Positions 40,601 through 46,800 of a DNA stretch of 64,000 bases are shown piece by piece. Where the stretch lies: NCBI RefSeq assembly GCF_033807575.1, contig NC_084706.1, positions 20,250,725 to 20,314,724 on the forward strand. Direction: 5' to 3'. This stretch comes from Cydia pomonella. Its lineage: Eukaryota; Arthropoda; Insecta; Lepidoptera; Tortricidae. The stretch's first letter is position 1. Each line of letters starts with the position of its first letter. The notes below the pieces were generated by a model. The model did no database searches, was not told the DNA's origin, and was given only the letters and a program-made list of their open reading frames with translations. The translations under genes were made by a program, and so were the position numbers.

Positions 40601-40813
40601 CCAGTACTTCTCCTATGACTGATACTCACCCCAAAAAATCTAGCTAGGGGTTGAAAAAGCACCCCGTATAGTAAGAATTTATAATATTATTCTAATTACC
40701 TTCTGTATTTGGCTCCTCACTATATTTGGTATGCCCCACGTCGCAAATAAAATTGCCAACATCAGCCCACACAGCGAAATAAAAAAAAATAATCGCGATT
40801 TTTTTCCAATCAT
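22462..40813 (-). CDS. CD36/class B scavenger receptor family gene (gene A), complete, 10 coding exons
   Basis: Coding exons, in transcript order: 40813-40700, 36020-35863, 34489-34345, 33619-33454, 30697-30606, 29781-29564, 28095-27970, 26758-26572, 24629-24504, 22686-22462. All introns are GT-AG and every phase joins, giving 518 residues, the usual family length. I see an N-terminal membrane segment (about 9-30), a large ectodomain with the family signatures EIGPYVYK (exon 2), FFDG (exon 4), SVFPP and EVCR (exon 6), LPHFYLASEELL (exon 8) and GARRLQFN / FPLLWIDE (exon 9), and a C-terminal membrane segment (about 470-488) with a short tail. Six N-glycosylation sequons and paired ectodomain cysteines fit the fold. 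The family comprises scavenger receptors, sensory neuron membrane proteins and carotenoid/lipid transporters of the plasma membrane. Which subfamily this is cannot be decided by eye; I favour SCRB-like over SNMP1. Gene B to the left is its paralogue. Confidence 0.93.
22727..22949. mobile_element. Foldback MITE just upstream (transcript sense) of gene A exon 10
   Basis: Ends gggggccgatttttgaat and its inverse attcaaaaatcagccccc. It lies in the last intron, 40 bases from the exon 10 acceptor. Confidence 0.7.
23280..24185. mobile_element. hAT-like non-autonomous element with 8-bp target duplication
   Basis: Termini TAGTGTTGT and ACAACACTA are flanked by the identical octamer GTAGGTAG (23272-23279 and 24186-24193). 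Both arms are made of degenerate roughly 10-base words (aagactt, aagctt, aaacctt, ttgaggc). A family G2 repeat sits inside (23617-23854). The 8-bp duplication and termini fit the hAT superfamily. Confidence 0.72.
23617..23854 (+). repeat. Family G2 interspersed repeat, nested
   Basis: agggttccgtac ... ccgtccgtccgtccgt ... tatctcatgaaccg ... cttggccggttttt. A second copy at 30785-31114 carries a 5S rRNA piece. Confidence 0.7.
24255..24490. mobile_element. MITE, family F, copy 1, next to gene A exon 9 donor
   Basis: Ends ATGGCTCCTCTACACGATGG and its inverse (ccatcgtatagaggagccat). It starts 13 bases after the exon 9 / intron 9 boundary. The second copy is at 29957-30112. Confidence 0.78.
24504..24629 (-). 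CDS. Gene A exon 9: ectodomain, pre-membrane
   Basis: 42 codons, phase 0 at both ends: ITGIVLKGARRLQFNIEL followed by NVRTGVFPLLWIDE. These are the GA.RLQFN and FPLLWIDE signatures of the family. The donor GTAGCT is followed after about a dozen bases by a MITE (24255-24490). Confidence 0.93.
24687..24925 (-). mobile_element. Non-LTR retrotransposon 3' end
   Basis: Minus-strand translation FLPRTLQLWNELPAEVYPRF then FKKGVYRYLNFLKGRQHACN is the C-terminal end of a reverse transcriptase ORF2. It continues into the family S 3' sequence, which shows what the S copies derive from. Confidence 0.75.
25076..25196. mobile_element. Foldback MITE, family D, copy 2
   Basis: gttctatttttatcacctgg ... atgataaagaaccgaccatc, with the core shared with 21431-21562 in inverted order. 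Confidence 0.65.
25197..26114. other. Gene A intron 8 interior, nothing recognised
   Basis: AT-rich sequence with short ORFs lacking any family resemblance. Confidence 0.45.
26115..26551 (-). pseudogene. Decayed tandem copies of gene A exon 8 (3' part plus donor)
   Basis: Downstream of functional exon 8, three diverged copies of its last roughly 105 bases plus about 35 bases of intron follow head to tail. Landmarks: the donor words at 26561 (functional), 26424 and 26258 (ccttacc, cgttacc, cctcacc), and gaaatactccag(ta/ct)...ttcggag / tcctcggaa / cctcggagg. Minus translations include LPHFYSAPKSWSISAEAAAP against functional LPHFYLASEELLEYFARG. Frames are broken. Copies 2 and 3 keep GT donor-like sites (CGGTAACG, TGGTGAGG). 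Confidence 0.75.
26572..26758 (-). CDS. Gene A exon 8: ectodomain, source of a decayed tandem array
   Basis: Completes Lys340 and encodes residues 341-402, with DGCLLMGVLNLEPC and the strongly conserved LPHFYLASEELLEYF, ending TYVFLDP. The donor is GTAAGG, phase 0. The last roughly 105 bases plus the start of the intron are repeated in decayed form immediately downstream (26115-26551). Confidence 0.94.
26953..27222. mobile_element. Foldback MITE, family H (TGTTTCACAATGTCCAAGTA), copy 1
   Basis: gggcctgtttcacaatgtcc at the left, ggacattgtgaaacaggccc at the right, with (TTTA)n near the right end (about 27163-27190). Confidence 0.82.
27292..27498. mobile_element. Foldback MITE, family H, copy 2
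   Basis: agggtctgtttcataaagcc ... ttggacattgtgaaacagac. It shares the interior tgactttattcgtcagat with copy 1 in inverted orientation. Only 70 bp from copy 1. Confidence 0.78.
27970..28095 (-). CDS. Gene A exon 7: ectodomain
   Basis: Completes Arg298 and encodes 41 residues plus two bases, starting SLYVNLVGPATIFNMKANYY and ending in the conserved CFCR cysteine pair. The acceptor is TTCTAG and the donor GTATGT, phase 2. Confidence 0.92.
28213..28312. mobile_element. Foldback MITE, family C, copy 2
   Basis: cttattcataaacgtgtact ... agtacacgtttatgaataa, with the shared core gacaaacg. It lies just upstream of gene A exon 7 (transcript sense). Confidence 0.8.
28791..29022. repeat. Interspersed repeat, copy 1 (partner 56641-56870)
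   Basis: cgtgcgggaatgagcacttt, taaaacgttgtacgat and actcccttcggt(c/t)gtgtttt recur in the same order in both copies. Non-coding. Confidence 0.75.
29564..29781 (-). CDS. Gene A exon 6: central ectodomain
   Basis: Residues 226-297 plus two bases. It shows MVRGTKDIQELGHIVSYKGK, the WRDPYCNQLNGSDASVFPP block and EVCR, all hallmarks of the CD36 core, with two sequons. The donor is GTAAGT, phase 2. Confidence 0.93.
29957..30112. mobile_element. MITE, family F, copy 2, nested in another repeat
   Basis: gggctcctctacatgatgac ... gggccatcgtgtagaagagcc. The sequence outside it (aactttaagatgcgtcaaa / atcttaaagttcaaatcggg) is itself a pair of inverted ends also seen at 2985-3010 and 54356-54380, so this MITE landed in an older element. 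Confidence 0.65.
30450..30568. mobile_element. Foldback MITE, family C, copy 3
   Basis: cccccttattcataataaac at the left, agacgtttatgaataaggggg at the right, with the core aaagggacaaacgattatta. It lies 38 bases downstream of gene A exon 5 in transcript sense. Confidence 0.8.
30606..30697 (-). CDS. Gene A exon 5: short ectodomain exon
   Basis: A 92-base exon found by looking for the missing piece between exons 4 and 6. It completes Gly195 and encodes 30 residues, GLVCGKIKSDKPTTM followed by GFYFSMFSH. It aligns in position with the K.AC......F.FS.F stretch of SNMP/CD36 proteins. The acceptor is TTTCAG and the donor GTAAGG; both phases fit. Confidence 0.88.
30785..31114 (+). repeat. Family G2 repeat carrying a 5S rRNA fragment
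   Basis: Same start (agggatccgtacccaaaggg), (CCGT)n and ctgtatctcatgaaccg as 23617-23854, and the same end cttggccggtttttt. A 65-base 5S rRNA-like segment replaces part of the right half. Confidence 0.7.
30987..31051 (+). pseudogene. 5S rRNA-derived fragment
   Basis: aggttctcatccaatcaccg, aagttaagcaacgtcgggcg and agtacttggatgggtgatcg match the middle of animal 5S rRNA with few changes, including the internal pol III control region. The 5' and 3' thirds are missing, so it is not a functional 5S gene. It may be part of a 5S-derived SINE or a chance insertion. Confidence 0.85.
31140..31262 (-). mobile_element. Non-LTR retrotransposon 3' fragment
   Basis: Minus translation NFLPRTAKLWNELSAATHLL, the end of a reverse transcriptase ORF, joined to a short tail ending in the T-run at 31112-31119. 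Confidence 0.6.
31432..31570. repeat. Degenerate CCTAAT-type minisatellite, part 1
   Basis: Irregularly spaced cctaatg / ccctaa words; ccctaacgatcaattgtcat is shared with the block at 32165-32315. The LINE fragment between the two blocks probably split one array. Confidence 0.5.
31590..32160 (+). mobile_element. Jockey/CR1-like non-LTR retrotransposon 3' end
   Basis: Translation gives FVIQNPHFFKTREETYGSNS and, after a one-base shift near 31795, YFMAIKVYNKLPGDIKNKPT TLFKK, the typical end of Jockey/CR1 ORF2. A 3' UTR follows with AATAAA (about 32131) and a TTTCAATTTCATTT tail. Confidence 0.7.
32165..32315. repeat. Degenerate CCTAAT-type minisatellite, part 2
   Basis: atccctaatg, aaatccctaac, tgccctaatgatcaattgtc. 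See part 1. Confidence 0.5.
32717..32820 (-). repeat. tRNA-derived SINE head fragment
   Basis: Minus strand: ctggtggcctagcggtaaga with gcgtgcgacttt, an A-box-bearing tRNA-like head. The B-box half is missing. Related to 40905-41225 and 53757-53850. Confidence 0.6.
33000..33125 (+). repeat. SINE 3' part with (GA)n tail
   Basis: agcggaccccaggctcccat, gagccgtggcaaaatgctgg, gacaacgcgaggaagaagag then a (GA)n run at 33101-33122. The same body is in the SINE at 40905-41225 in the opposite orientation. Confidence 0.7.
33454..33619 (-). CDS. Gene A exon 4: ectodomain with FFDG motif
   Basis: Residues 140-194 plus one base. It carries NLTDPFLRVKVKDLFFDGI, corresponding to the (L/F)FDG segment of CD36 proteins, and an ectodomain cysteine in HLNC. 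The acceptor is TTTCAG and the donor GTGAGC, phase 1. Confidence 0.92.
33690..33800. repeat. Single diverged unit of the 105-bp repeat family
   Basis: gggtgcgtagacaagacgcc and actgtctctgtcgcactaat match the units at 19735-20166. It lies in intron 3 of gene A, about 70 bases before the exon 4 acceptor. Confidence 0.55.
34345..34489 (-). CDS. Gene A exon 3: ectodomain
   Basis: Completes Lys91 and encodes residues 92-139, with YGENDTVEYMLKKTFVFDQ and the family-typical GSLSEDDEVTVINFTYM. The acceptor is TTACAG and the donor GTAAGA, phase 0. Confidence 0.92.
34500..34650. repeat. Interspersed repeat adjoining gene A exon 3 acceptor
   Basis: atcaagggatgaaaggcact and its rough inverse ggtgcctttcacccgagtta give a foldback-like layout. 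The word aaccaagggatgaaacggta of family G is related. Confidence 0.45.
34838..35215. mobile_element. RTE-like LINE 3' end with 5' inversion (twin priming)
   Basis: Minus 35053-34839 reads LRDRIKNEEIRRRTKVTDIA, WQWAGHIARREDGRW and KRSVGRPPT. Plus 35056-35192 continues with DDLVKVAGRRWMWVAS and WRAKGEAYVQQWTSYG and a stop. The two pieces are consecutive parts of one reverse transcriptase C-terminus, but the upstream piece is inverted, the signature of twin-primed reverse transcription. In intron 2 of gene A. Confidence 0.75.
35863..36020 (-). CDS. Gene A exon 2: start of ectodomain
   Basis: Encodes residues 39-90 plus two bases. It holds the family segment FKVYVFNVTNAEDI and EIGPYVYK, including an NVT glycosylation site. 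The acceptor is TTTCAG and the donor is GTAAGA, phase 2. Gene B exon 2 has the same length and matches at 50 of 52 residues. Confidence 0.93.
36120..36440. repeat. Repeat-like region upstream of the THAP exon
   Basis: The minus translation ETTLDEVGSVRFFRYGISG resembles one at 58760-58978 (ETTLDEAENPMYKIFCRTEM), so both probably belong to one non-coding repeat family. No supported gene. Confidence 0.4.
36515..36585 (+). CDS. THAP zinc-finger first exon (orphan?), antisense in intron 1 of gene A
   Basis: ATG opens MVSCCVPDCCVSGPKNPGKY then SFHR, 71 coding bases, followed by a GTAATT donor in phase 2. The C-x(3-4)-C near the start and FH(R) at the end match the start of THAP DNA-binding domains, and THAP1-type genes carry an intron at this point in the same phase (family knowledge). 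I found no matching second exon downstream (C..H, AVPTIF-like), so this is either the first exon of a distant-exon gene or a relic of a THAP transposon or gene copy. Confidence 0.5.
37297..37498 (+). mobile_element. Non-LTR retrotransposon 3' fragment
   Basis: Translation RPRYRWSDMVEADLRELRVD then NWREVAQDREKWRRLVSRP and a stop; (AGTA)n tail at about 37475-37494. The end of a reverse transcriptase ORF in gene A intron 1. Confidence 0.72.
38329..38405 (+). CDS. Second THAP zinc-finger first exon (orphan?), antisense in intron 1 of gene A
   Basis: ATG opens MPCCAFFQCFNSSKHKNKAH then GITFHS, 77 bases, with a strong GTAAGT donor in phase 2. The same layout as the exon at 36515 (paired cysteines near residues 4 and 9, FH at the end) but a different sequence, so this is a divergent paralogue rather than a recent copy. 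No downstream THAP exon was found. Confidence 0.48.
39480..40640 (-). mobile_element. 5'-truncated non-LTR retrotransposon (reverse transcriptase domain, open)
   Basis: A 365-codon open frame from 40589 to 39492 reads FEKAFDTVN, GVRQGCVLSPSLFNLY, the catalytic YADDTVLLAN, YLGCWLNEDW, VLFYGCETWT and a C-terminal KISYFGHIYRND. The same frame stays open upstream to about 40630, where the element is truncated. The frame is intact over the whole domain, so the insertion is probably fairly young. Most like RTE-type elements. It lies 60 bases downstream of exon 1 of gene A. Confidence 0.85.
40700..40813 (-). CDS. Gene A exon 1: start and N-terminal membrane segment
   Basis: ATG at 40813 opens 38 codons starting MIGKKSRLFFFISLCG. 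A short basic tip is followed by about 20 hydrophobic residues, then TWGIP, and the exon ends in AAG before a GTAATT donor (phase 0). Gene B exon 1 matches at 32 of 38 residues, which supports this start. Confidence 0.92.
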
Positions 40814-40904
40814 TTTATAATTTACTATTCGACCACTTTACTAAAAGCAAAAGTGAAGTTCAATTAGAAATGGCAAATAATGTAAACAAATATGACAGAT
40901 CTTC

Positions 40905-41225
40905 GCGTTGTCCCGGCATTTTGTCACGGCTCATGGGGGCCTGGGGTCCGCTTGGCAACTAATCCCGAGAATTGGCGTAGGCACTAGTTTTTACAAATTC
41001 GACTGCCATCTGACCTTCCAACCCAGAGGGTAAACTAGGCCTTATTGGGATTAGTCCGGCTTCCTGACGATGTTTTCCTTCACGGAAAAGTGTCTGGTAA
41101 ATATCAAATGATATTTCGTACACAAGTTCCGAAAAACTCATTGGTTCGAGCCGGGGTTTGATTTGAACCCGCGACCTCCGGATTGCAAGTCGCACGCTCT
41201 TACCGCTAGGCCACCAGCGCTTATT
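40905..41225 (-). repeat. tRNA-derived SINE, near full-length
   Basis: Read on the minus strand: tRNA-like head with A box (tggcctagcggtaagag) and B box (gggttcaaatc), a body (ggaaggtcagatggcagtcg), and the 3' part agcggaccccaggcccccat / gagccgtgacaaaatgccgg. It sits between the gene A start codon and the conserved upstream block, so it is in the leader or leader intron. Confidence 0.8.
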
Positions 41226-41294
41226 AAACAAATATGACAGATCAATCATGATATTCAATTTTAGCATGTAAGTATATTAGAGTATATTATATAA

Positions 41295-41347
41295 TTGTAT
41301 TTGCATGTATTTATTCGTGAAAGCAAATAAATGATTCTGATTCTGAT
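41295..41347 (+). repeat. LINE 3' tail remnant
   Basis: aagcaaataaatgattctga followed by (GATTCT)n, a poly(A)-signal-plus-hexamer tail typical of lepidopteran LINE ends. Confidence 0.5.
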
Positions 41348-41408
41348 TATGTTAGCATTTGACGTAGGTATAAAACTTAAAAGTTTTACGATGGTTGTTT
41401 TCATTGAA

Positions 41409-41552
41409 ATATCAATAATTAAGCTTAGAATAAATGTTAGAGTGGAAAAATTATTGCCTTAGATGAGACTTGAACTCACGGCCTCTGGATACAGCTTTGA
41501 AGTCTTACCCGAGGCAGTATTTTTTCCGCTTTTAAACTTATCCTTAGCTTAA
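41409..41552. mobile_element. Foldback element with a tRNA-like centre
   Basis: Imperfect arms attaagcttagaataaatg and acttatccttagcttaat enclose a segment whose minus strand reads gccgtgagttcaagtctcat, a B-box-like GTTCAAGTC. Non-coding. Confidence 0.55.
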
Positions 41553-41942
41553 TAGCATCGATCGCAGATAAAAAAATTACACCAATAATTAACATCTATT
41601 TAAAGATTTAAGTATATAAACTGTACAAAAAAAAGATTACGGAGAAATGAACACTTACATTCACATTACTTTCCATTTATATTGAACTCGACTTAATAAA
41701 CGTAATCTTAATGCACTTTAAATCCAAAAAGTGCCAGTTTTATTTAAAACATGCCGTACTAATCGGTAGAGTTTTTGATTAAAAAAAAATTGTTCGGATC
41801 TTAAAATTTATTTCACGATAGCTAACGGGAAATAATCTTTTATGCACTTGAAATCCAAAACCTACAATTTTATTTAAAACATGTACTGCCCGTTGTTTTA
41901 TTCAACAATTTTTTTGTACGAATTTTCAATTTGTTTCAACTT

Positions 41943-42061
41943 GTATTCCACGACGCGGTCAGGCTTTGACTGCCGTCTTACTGATCGGAAACTATTACAG
42001 TTTGATTACAGCTTGGACTTAGCATTTCCTCTTGTTTTGTCTTGCTACGATGACTATTAAG
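41943..42061 (-). promoter_or_regulatory. Conserved upstream block of gene A (putative core promoter)
   Basis: Homologous to 12520-12650 of gene B, but separated from the gene A ATG by about 1.1 kb instead of 0.15 kb. The extra sequence holds a SINE, a LINE tail and a tRNA-like foldback. On the minus strand the block contains GATCAGTAAG, an arthropod-initiator-like TCAGT. Conservation between paralogues is seen; promoter function is inferred. Confidence 0.6.
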
Positions 42062-42167
42062 TATTTCTTAACATATACTTGGGTGAACTGAGAAAAAACT
42101 AAACCTCTTAACCACCTTTTAACTTAGCGTGATTACGATTTATTTAATTTACGTGTTAAAAACACTA

Positions 42168-42512
42168 CTTATATGTAAGGTTTTACATGGTATCAATTAT
42201 TAATGTAACCAGTCCAAGGTACCGTCAGCATCAATAGTAGCGGATGAAACAACGTGCTAAAAGTATCTGATATTCCGGATAACTATTCCAAATAAAGAAA
42301 ATTCTCTAAAATTTAATTTCAAGAGTATATCTTTTACAGTCTAAATTGTTTTACATATAGAACCATCAACTTTTGTTAAGCTGTTACAGAATGGTGGATA
42401 CTTTTGAAACATTGTTTGATCAGCTACTTTTGATGCTGACTATACGACAGATCGACCACTGTCATGGTTAGTTAGACGGTATCATTCATAATTGACAGTA
42501 TATTAACTAGAG
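42168..42512 (-). other. Second conserved segment upstream of gene A, split by a MITE
   Basis: The stretch around gttagttagacggtatcatt (42467-42486 and flanks) matches 14845-14970 upstream of gene B (gttaattagacagtatcatt). The duplication that made the CD36 pair therefore extends at least this far. A foldback insert with ends gtcagcatcaatagtagc / gctacttttgatgctgac (about 42224-42448) interrupts the gene A copy. Confidence 0.6.
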
Positions 42513-43348
42513 ACAAGTGAAGACAATATCATCTTAGGTCAGGCAACGAAAAGGTATAGAGGGAAATGCTTGGTTCACAATTTTTAACTTCGTAACATTG
42601 TTTGGACTACTTACGAGGTGAATATGTCGAAAGTCCCGGTCGTAACCCTTGAGTCGGGGGGGGTTATAAAAACTGTTTATCCATAGCGCTTTAAAAATAT
42701 ATAAAAAAAAATTGCACAAAAGCTAAACATATGCAAATTAATTTAAAAATGAGCAAAATTATGCTTGATAACTCAGCAATTAGGTACTTTTTTTATTTTT
42801 GAATCCCACAGTAAAAAAAAATTAAAAAAATACGCTCAGTGATAGTGAGGCAAGAACACGAACGTACTGCAATTTAAACAAATTTTATGAAAACCTATGT
42901 GAGTAGTTTCAGTGTACGCTGCTAAACTCCCGCGAAAGCTGGAAGTCACACTTCATTCATTTACATTTGGCAGTTTTTTTTTCATTTGGCGAGTTTTTTT
43001 TTGTCTCGCACTGTTATGGAAAATCGAAGATGTCTGGCCTAAATATATGTATGTATAGTAGGAACATTATTGCTATAACCTTCTGCCTGCAACTTTCAAT
43101 GAAATGAGCGAAAAATATATAAAAACAAAATACAGTTTTCCAAGAAAACCCCATACATAGGGCGATCCTCGTCATAGTAACAAATCATCAGATTACCAAG
43201 ATCTATTGAATGAGACATGTTTTGTTTCTGTTGGTGGGTGGGGATATTTCTGCCCATGGTCCTTTTTACATGATTCATTTTGTCATCCAGCTGCTAGTCG
43301 CTCTTAAGGATAAAAAAAAAGAAAACGAGAAATGTCATTTTGTTATTA
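42513..43348. other. Spacer between gene A and SP1, no recognised gene
   Basis: AT-rich, with a short poly-G tract at about 42656-42664. Nothing else noted. Confidence 0.45.
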
Positions 43349-43354
43349 TTTATT
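43349..43354 (-). terminator. Putative poly(A) signal of SP1
   Basis: AATAAA on the minus strand about 100 bases downstream of the SP1 stop codon. Confidence 0.45.
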
Positions 43355-43452
43355 ATGATTAAATCTAACGCGACTGTAATGCATACGTCTCGTCTTAGAA
43401 ATATATATCAGTTAGTTACTCTGATGATGAACGTATATAGTTAATTATTGAA

Positions 43453-43841
43453 TTACTTCATATTCTCTTTAATCCACTTCATATACTTGTAAACATTTGT
43501 ATAGTATCCTATTTTAGAAGTCCCGCACTTCATAGCAGGTCCATAGCTGACAATGCCTGATAAGTAATATTTTTCTTGGTAATACATGAGAAGTGGGCCG
43601 CCGGAGTCTCCAGGACAGGTGTCTTTGCCCTTAATGTCGCCCGCGCACATATGCTTAGCGGGAACATCAGATTCTTGCCTCAAGCATTCTGCCTTAGGTA
43701 TGAGACTGAGTTCGGTGGCTAGGAGGATGTTAGACGAGTAGGCAGACTCCGTTTCGCCCCAACCGATAATGGCGAGTGAGACGCCTTTATTTATGGGATG
43801 GTCGACGTCAAATGGTGGCAGAGGTATAGGCTGGATGTAGG
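43453..43841 (-). CDS. SP1 exon 5: catalytic serine exon and stop
   Basis: 129 codons including TAA. GWGETESAYSSNILLATELS, KDTCPGDSGGPLL with catalytic Ser243, GIVSYGPAMKCG, and the C-terminal helix YKYMKWIKENMK. Acceptor TTTTTCAG. Confidence 0.95.
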
Positions 43842-46800
43842 CTGAAAAAAAAAGAAATTTAAATACTATTCATGCAGTATATCTAATTAATGTCAAAGGA
43901 ACTATATGCCCACCCTGAGTTAATCAGATTAGTAAACATGAGCGGACATGAGTTATCTTATTTGTCTTGTTAGTCCATAACTAACATCGCATTTTAATAT
44001 TCATGTTGAATCTATTTCCTTATTCAAAAAAAACCATAACTGATCCAGAACTTATTCGTGGCCTGTTATTAAAATCGGAATACGCCTGTTAGGTACATTT
44101 GGGGATAATGTATTGGGCCCTATACATTCCACGACTCTTCTCTTTCCGCACAGACTCTATATAATTGGGCGTCCCTCTCCAGAGAACGTAGGTTCTAAAG
44201 TATTCTTATCTTAGCATAGTCTGCTCACATCAACGTCATCAACATAGTAAAAGTAAACAACTTTTGTTGTGCTTTATTTGCTTCTTTAGATGTGACTGAT
44301 GTGAGCATCGGTACCCAAGTGGGAGAGGAGAGGAGAGGGTTTGAAAATGATTTGTTTCCATCAGATTTTCGTACTGTGGTTTCAAGCATCATACGAGATG
44401 TAGATTATTTTAAGGTGCGGCTGCGTCTTGCTACTCTATTATAGCTCGAGTTTTCATCGTCTACACTTAAATAGAATCTAGGTTCAAGGACTGTCCCTGC
44501 TCATGCATATTAAATACCTACACCAGGAGGCATATTTTAACCATTAAAGCCTCAATTTGGTATATAGGCTTGATTTGAAATTGCTCGTAGTTTATCTCGC
44601 TCACGGTGCTCGCGAGATTAACTGGAAATAAATTCAAGTCAGTCAGATCAAGTCAAGATTTTTCTAGATCGAATGCCGCCCCAATGCACTGCGGTGAATC
44701 AAACGAAGTCAACAATGGTATCTACTGCACTCTCAGTAATGCATACTAATATATAAATTAAACGTATTCTAAGCACCCGAAGGCGATGTTGAGAATACAG
44801 CACAGTAAGAAAGTGTTTATTTTCCAAGATCTATTAAGAGGGAAGATTAGCTTTGCGATCCTACGTACGCACATTTTTATATAGGTTTGGTTTAAAAAAA
44901 TGCATAGTGTATACGTTTGCTTTCCAAAATCTATGTATTTTTTAAAGCGATACCCATAAACCTAGAATATATTATGCTGAAGTGAGCGTCATCAAAATCA
45001 AAGTTATTTGTTAGGCTTTAGTTAGTTGAAAGTGTTGAAACCATTTTCTCCCGAAATTGAAATTTCATCAAAAATTTACGTACGTTCGGTTAGGATATAT
45101 AGTGTATATGCATATATTTATATATATATGCATATACACTATATATTGTACTATTAAAGCTTTTAAATCTCGTACCCTTAACACACTCGACCGAAAAGCT
45201 CTCCATTATTATTAAATAATTTTTTTTTTTTTTAATAGCCTATCTTGTGTCCCACTGCTGGGCAAAGGCCTCCCCTTTTTTCCGCCACTCATCACGGTTC
45301 GAAGTATGTTCCCGCCAGTCTCTGCAAAAAGCGTCGAGGTCATCCCGCCATCTCTTTTTTGGTCTGCCTCTGCCCCGGCTAATCTGCGGTATCCATTCGG
45401 TATCAAATTTGGCCCACCGATCCGGGTGCATACGGCAGACGTGTCCTGCCCAACCCCACTTAAGCTTAGCGGCCTTAACACCCACATCTATAATACCAGT
45501 TCTGGAGTGCAGTTCGGTGTTCCTAACTCGATCGGTTCTCCGAACTCCTAGTATGCTGCGCTCCATTGCTCGCTGGCAAATCTTGAGTCGGGACTTCTGG
45601 GCTTCCGTTAATGACCAAGATTGGGCGCCGTAGGTTAGGATAGGCAGGATACACATGTCGACGAGTTTGCGCTTTAGTGTCAGTGGAAGGTTGCCCTTCA
45701 TTAGTGCCTTCATGGACCAGAAGCTCTTCCAGGCATTTTCGATGCGTCGATCGATTTCTTTAGACTGCCTGTCATCGAAGGATGCTATCTGGCCCAAGTA
45801 TATGTATTTGTCGACATATTGGATATCCTGCCCATCAACCTTGACTCCACGTTTCGCGCCATTGGTCATTAACTGGGTTTTGGCCCTGTTAATTTCGAGT
45901 CCGACTTCAAGACTTGCCGTGCTAAGGTTTTGTAGCATTTGTTCTAGATGGGGTGCAGTATGGGAGAACAAAACTATGTCGTCGGCAAAACGCAGGTTAG
46001 TTAACCTTTTGCCGTCGACGTCAATGCCCATTGTTTCCCACTTGGTCGCTAGCTTTTGGAAAATATTTTGTAAGCACGAGGTGAACAATTTCGGAGATAG
46101 CGGGTCGCCTTGCTTGACTCCCTTTTCAATGCGAATTTTAGGGCCAGGAACATGTCATTTAATGCTTGCTGTGCTTTGCCGATAAATGGTTCCAACGAGT
46201 TCAACATATGCATTGTCGATACGTTGCTCACGCATTGCGGAGAATACAGCAGAATGCTTGACACTGTCAAACGCTTTGCTGTAATCTACGAAAGCCAGGT
46301 ATAGTGGTACTCGTTAGACTTTTCCATTATTTGATTTATGCTGTGAAGGTGATCTGTAGTGGAAAAACTTGGACGGAAACCGGCTTGTTCTGGGGGCTGG
46401 TGTTTATCAAGCAGGGGGGCTATTCTATTTTCGATAACTTTAATAAATAATTTATAAATGTGAGATATTAGGCTGATAGGTCTATAATTTCCAATGTCTG
46501 ATTTGTCACCTTTCTTATGAAGGAGAATTATATTTGAGTGGCAAAAATCTTGGGGCAAACGACCAGAGTACAAGATGGAGTTAAACAGGTTCGTTAAGTG
46601 AGGCAACAAGGTGGTCTTTCCTGCTTTCAGAGCTTCGGTTGTTACACCATCTTCTCCAGGGCTTTTCTGGTATTTCAAACTTTTTAGTGCGGTATTGACT
46701 TCTTGCCCCGTTATGGGAGAGATGGTATCGGGACAGGAATAATTAGCCCTGGTTGAAGACGCAGAAGGGTCTGAATATAGAGTTGAATAAAACAAATAAA

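Noticed and set aside
41165..41225. tRNA-like sequence with A and B boxes
   Set aside because: It is the head of a SINE: flanked by SINE body, no acceptor-stem pairing that I can see, so not a tRNA gene.
45247..46185. Long plus-strand ORFs (128 and 176 codons)
   Set aside because: Antisense shadows of the degenerate reverse transcriptase at 45235-46800.
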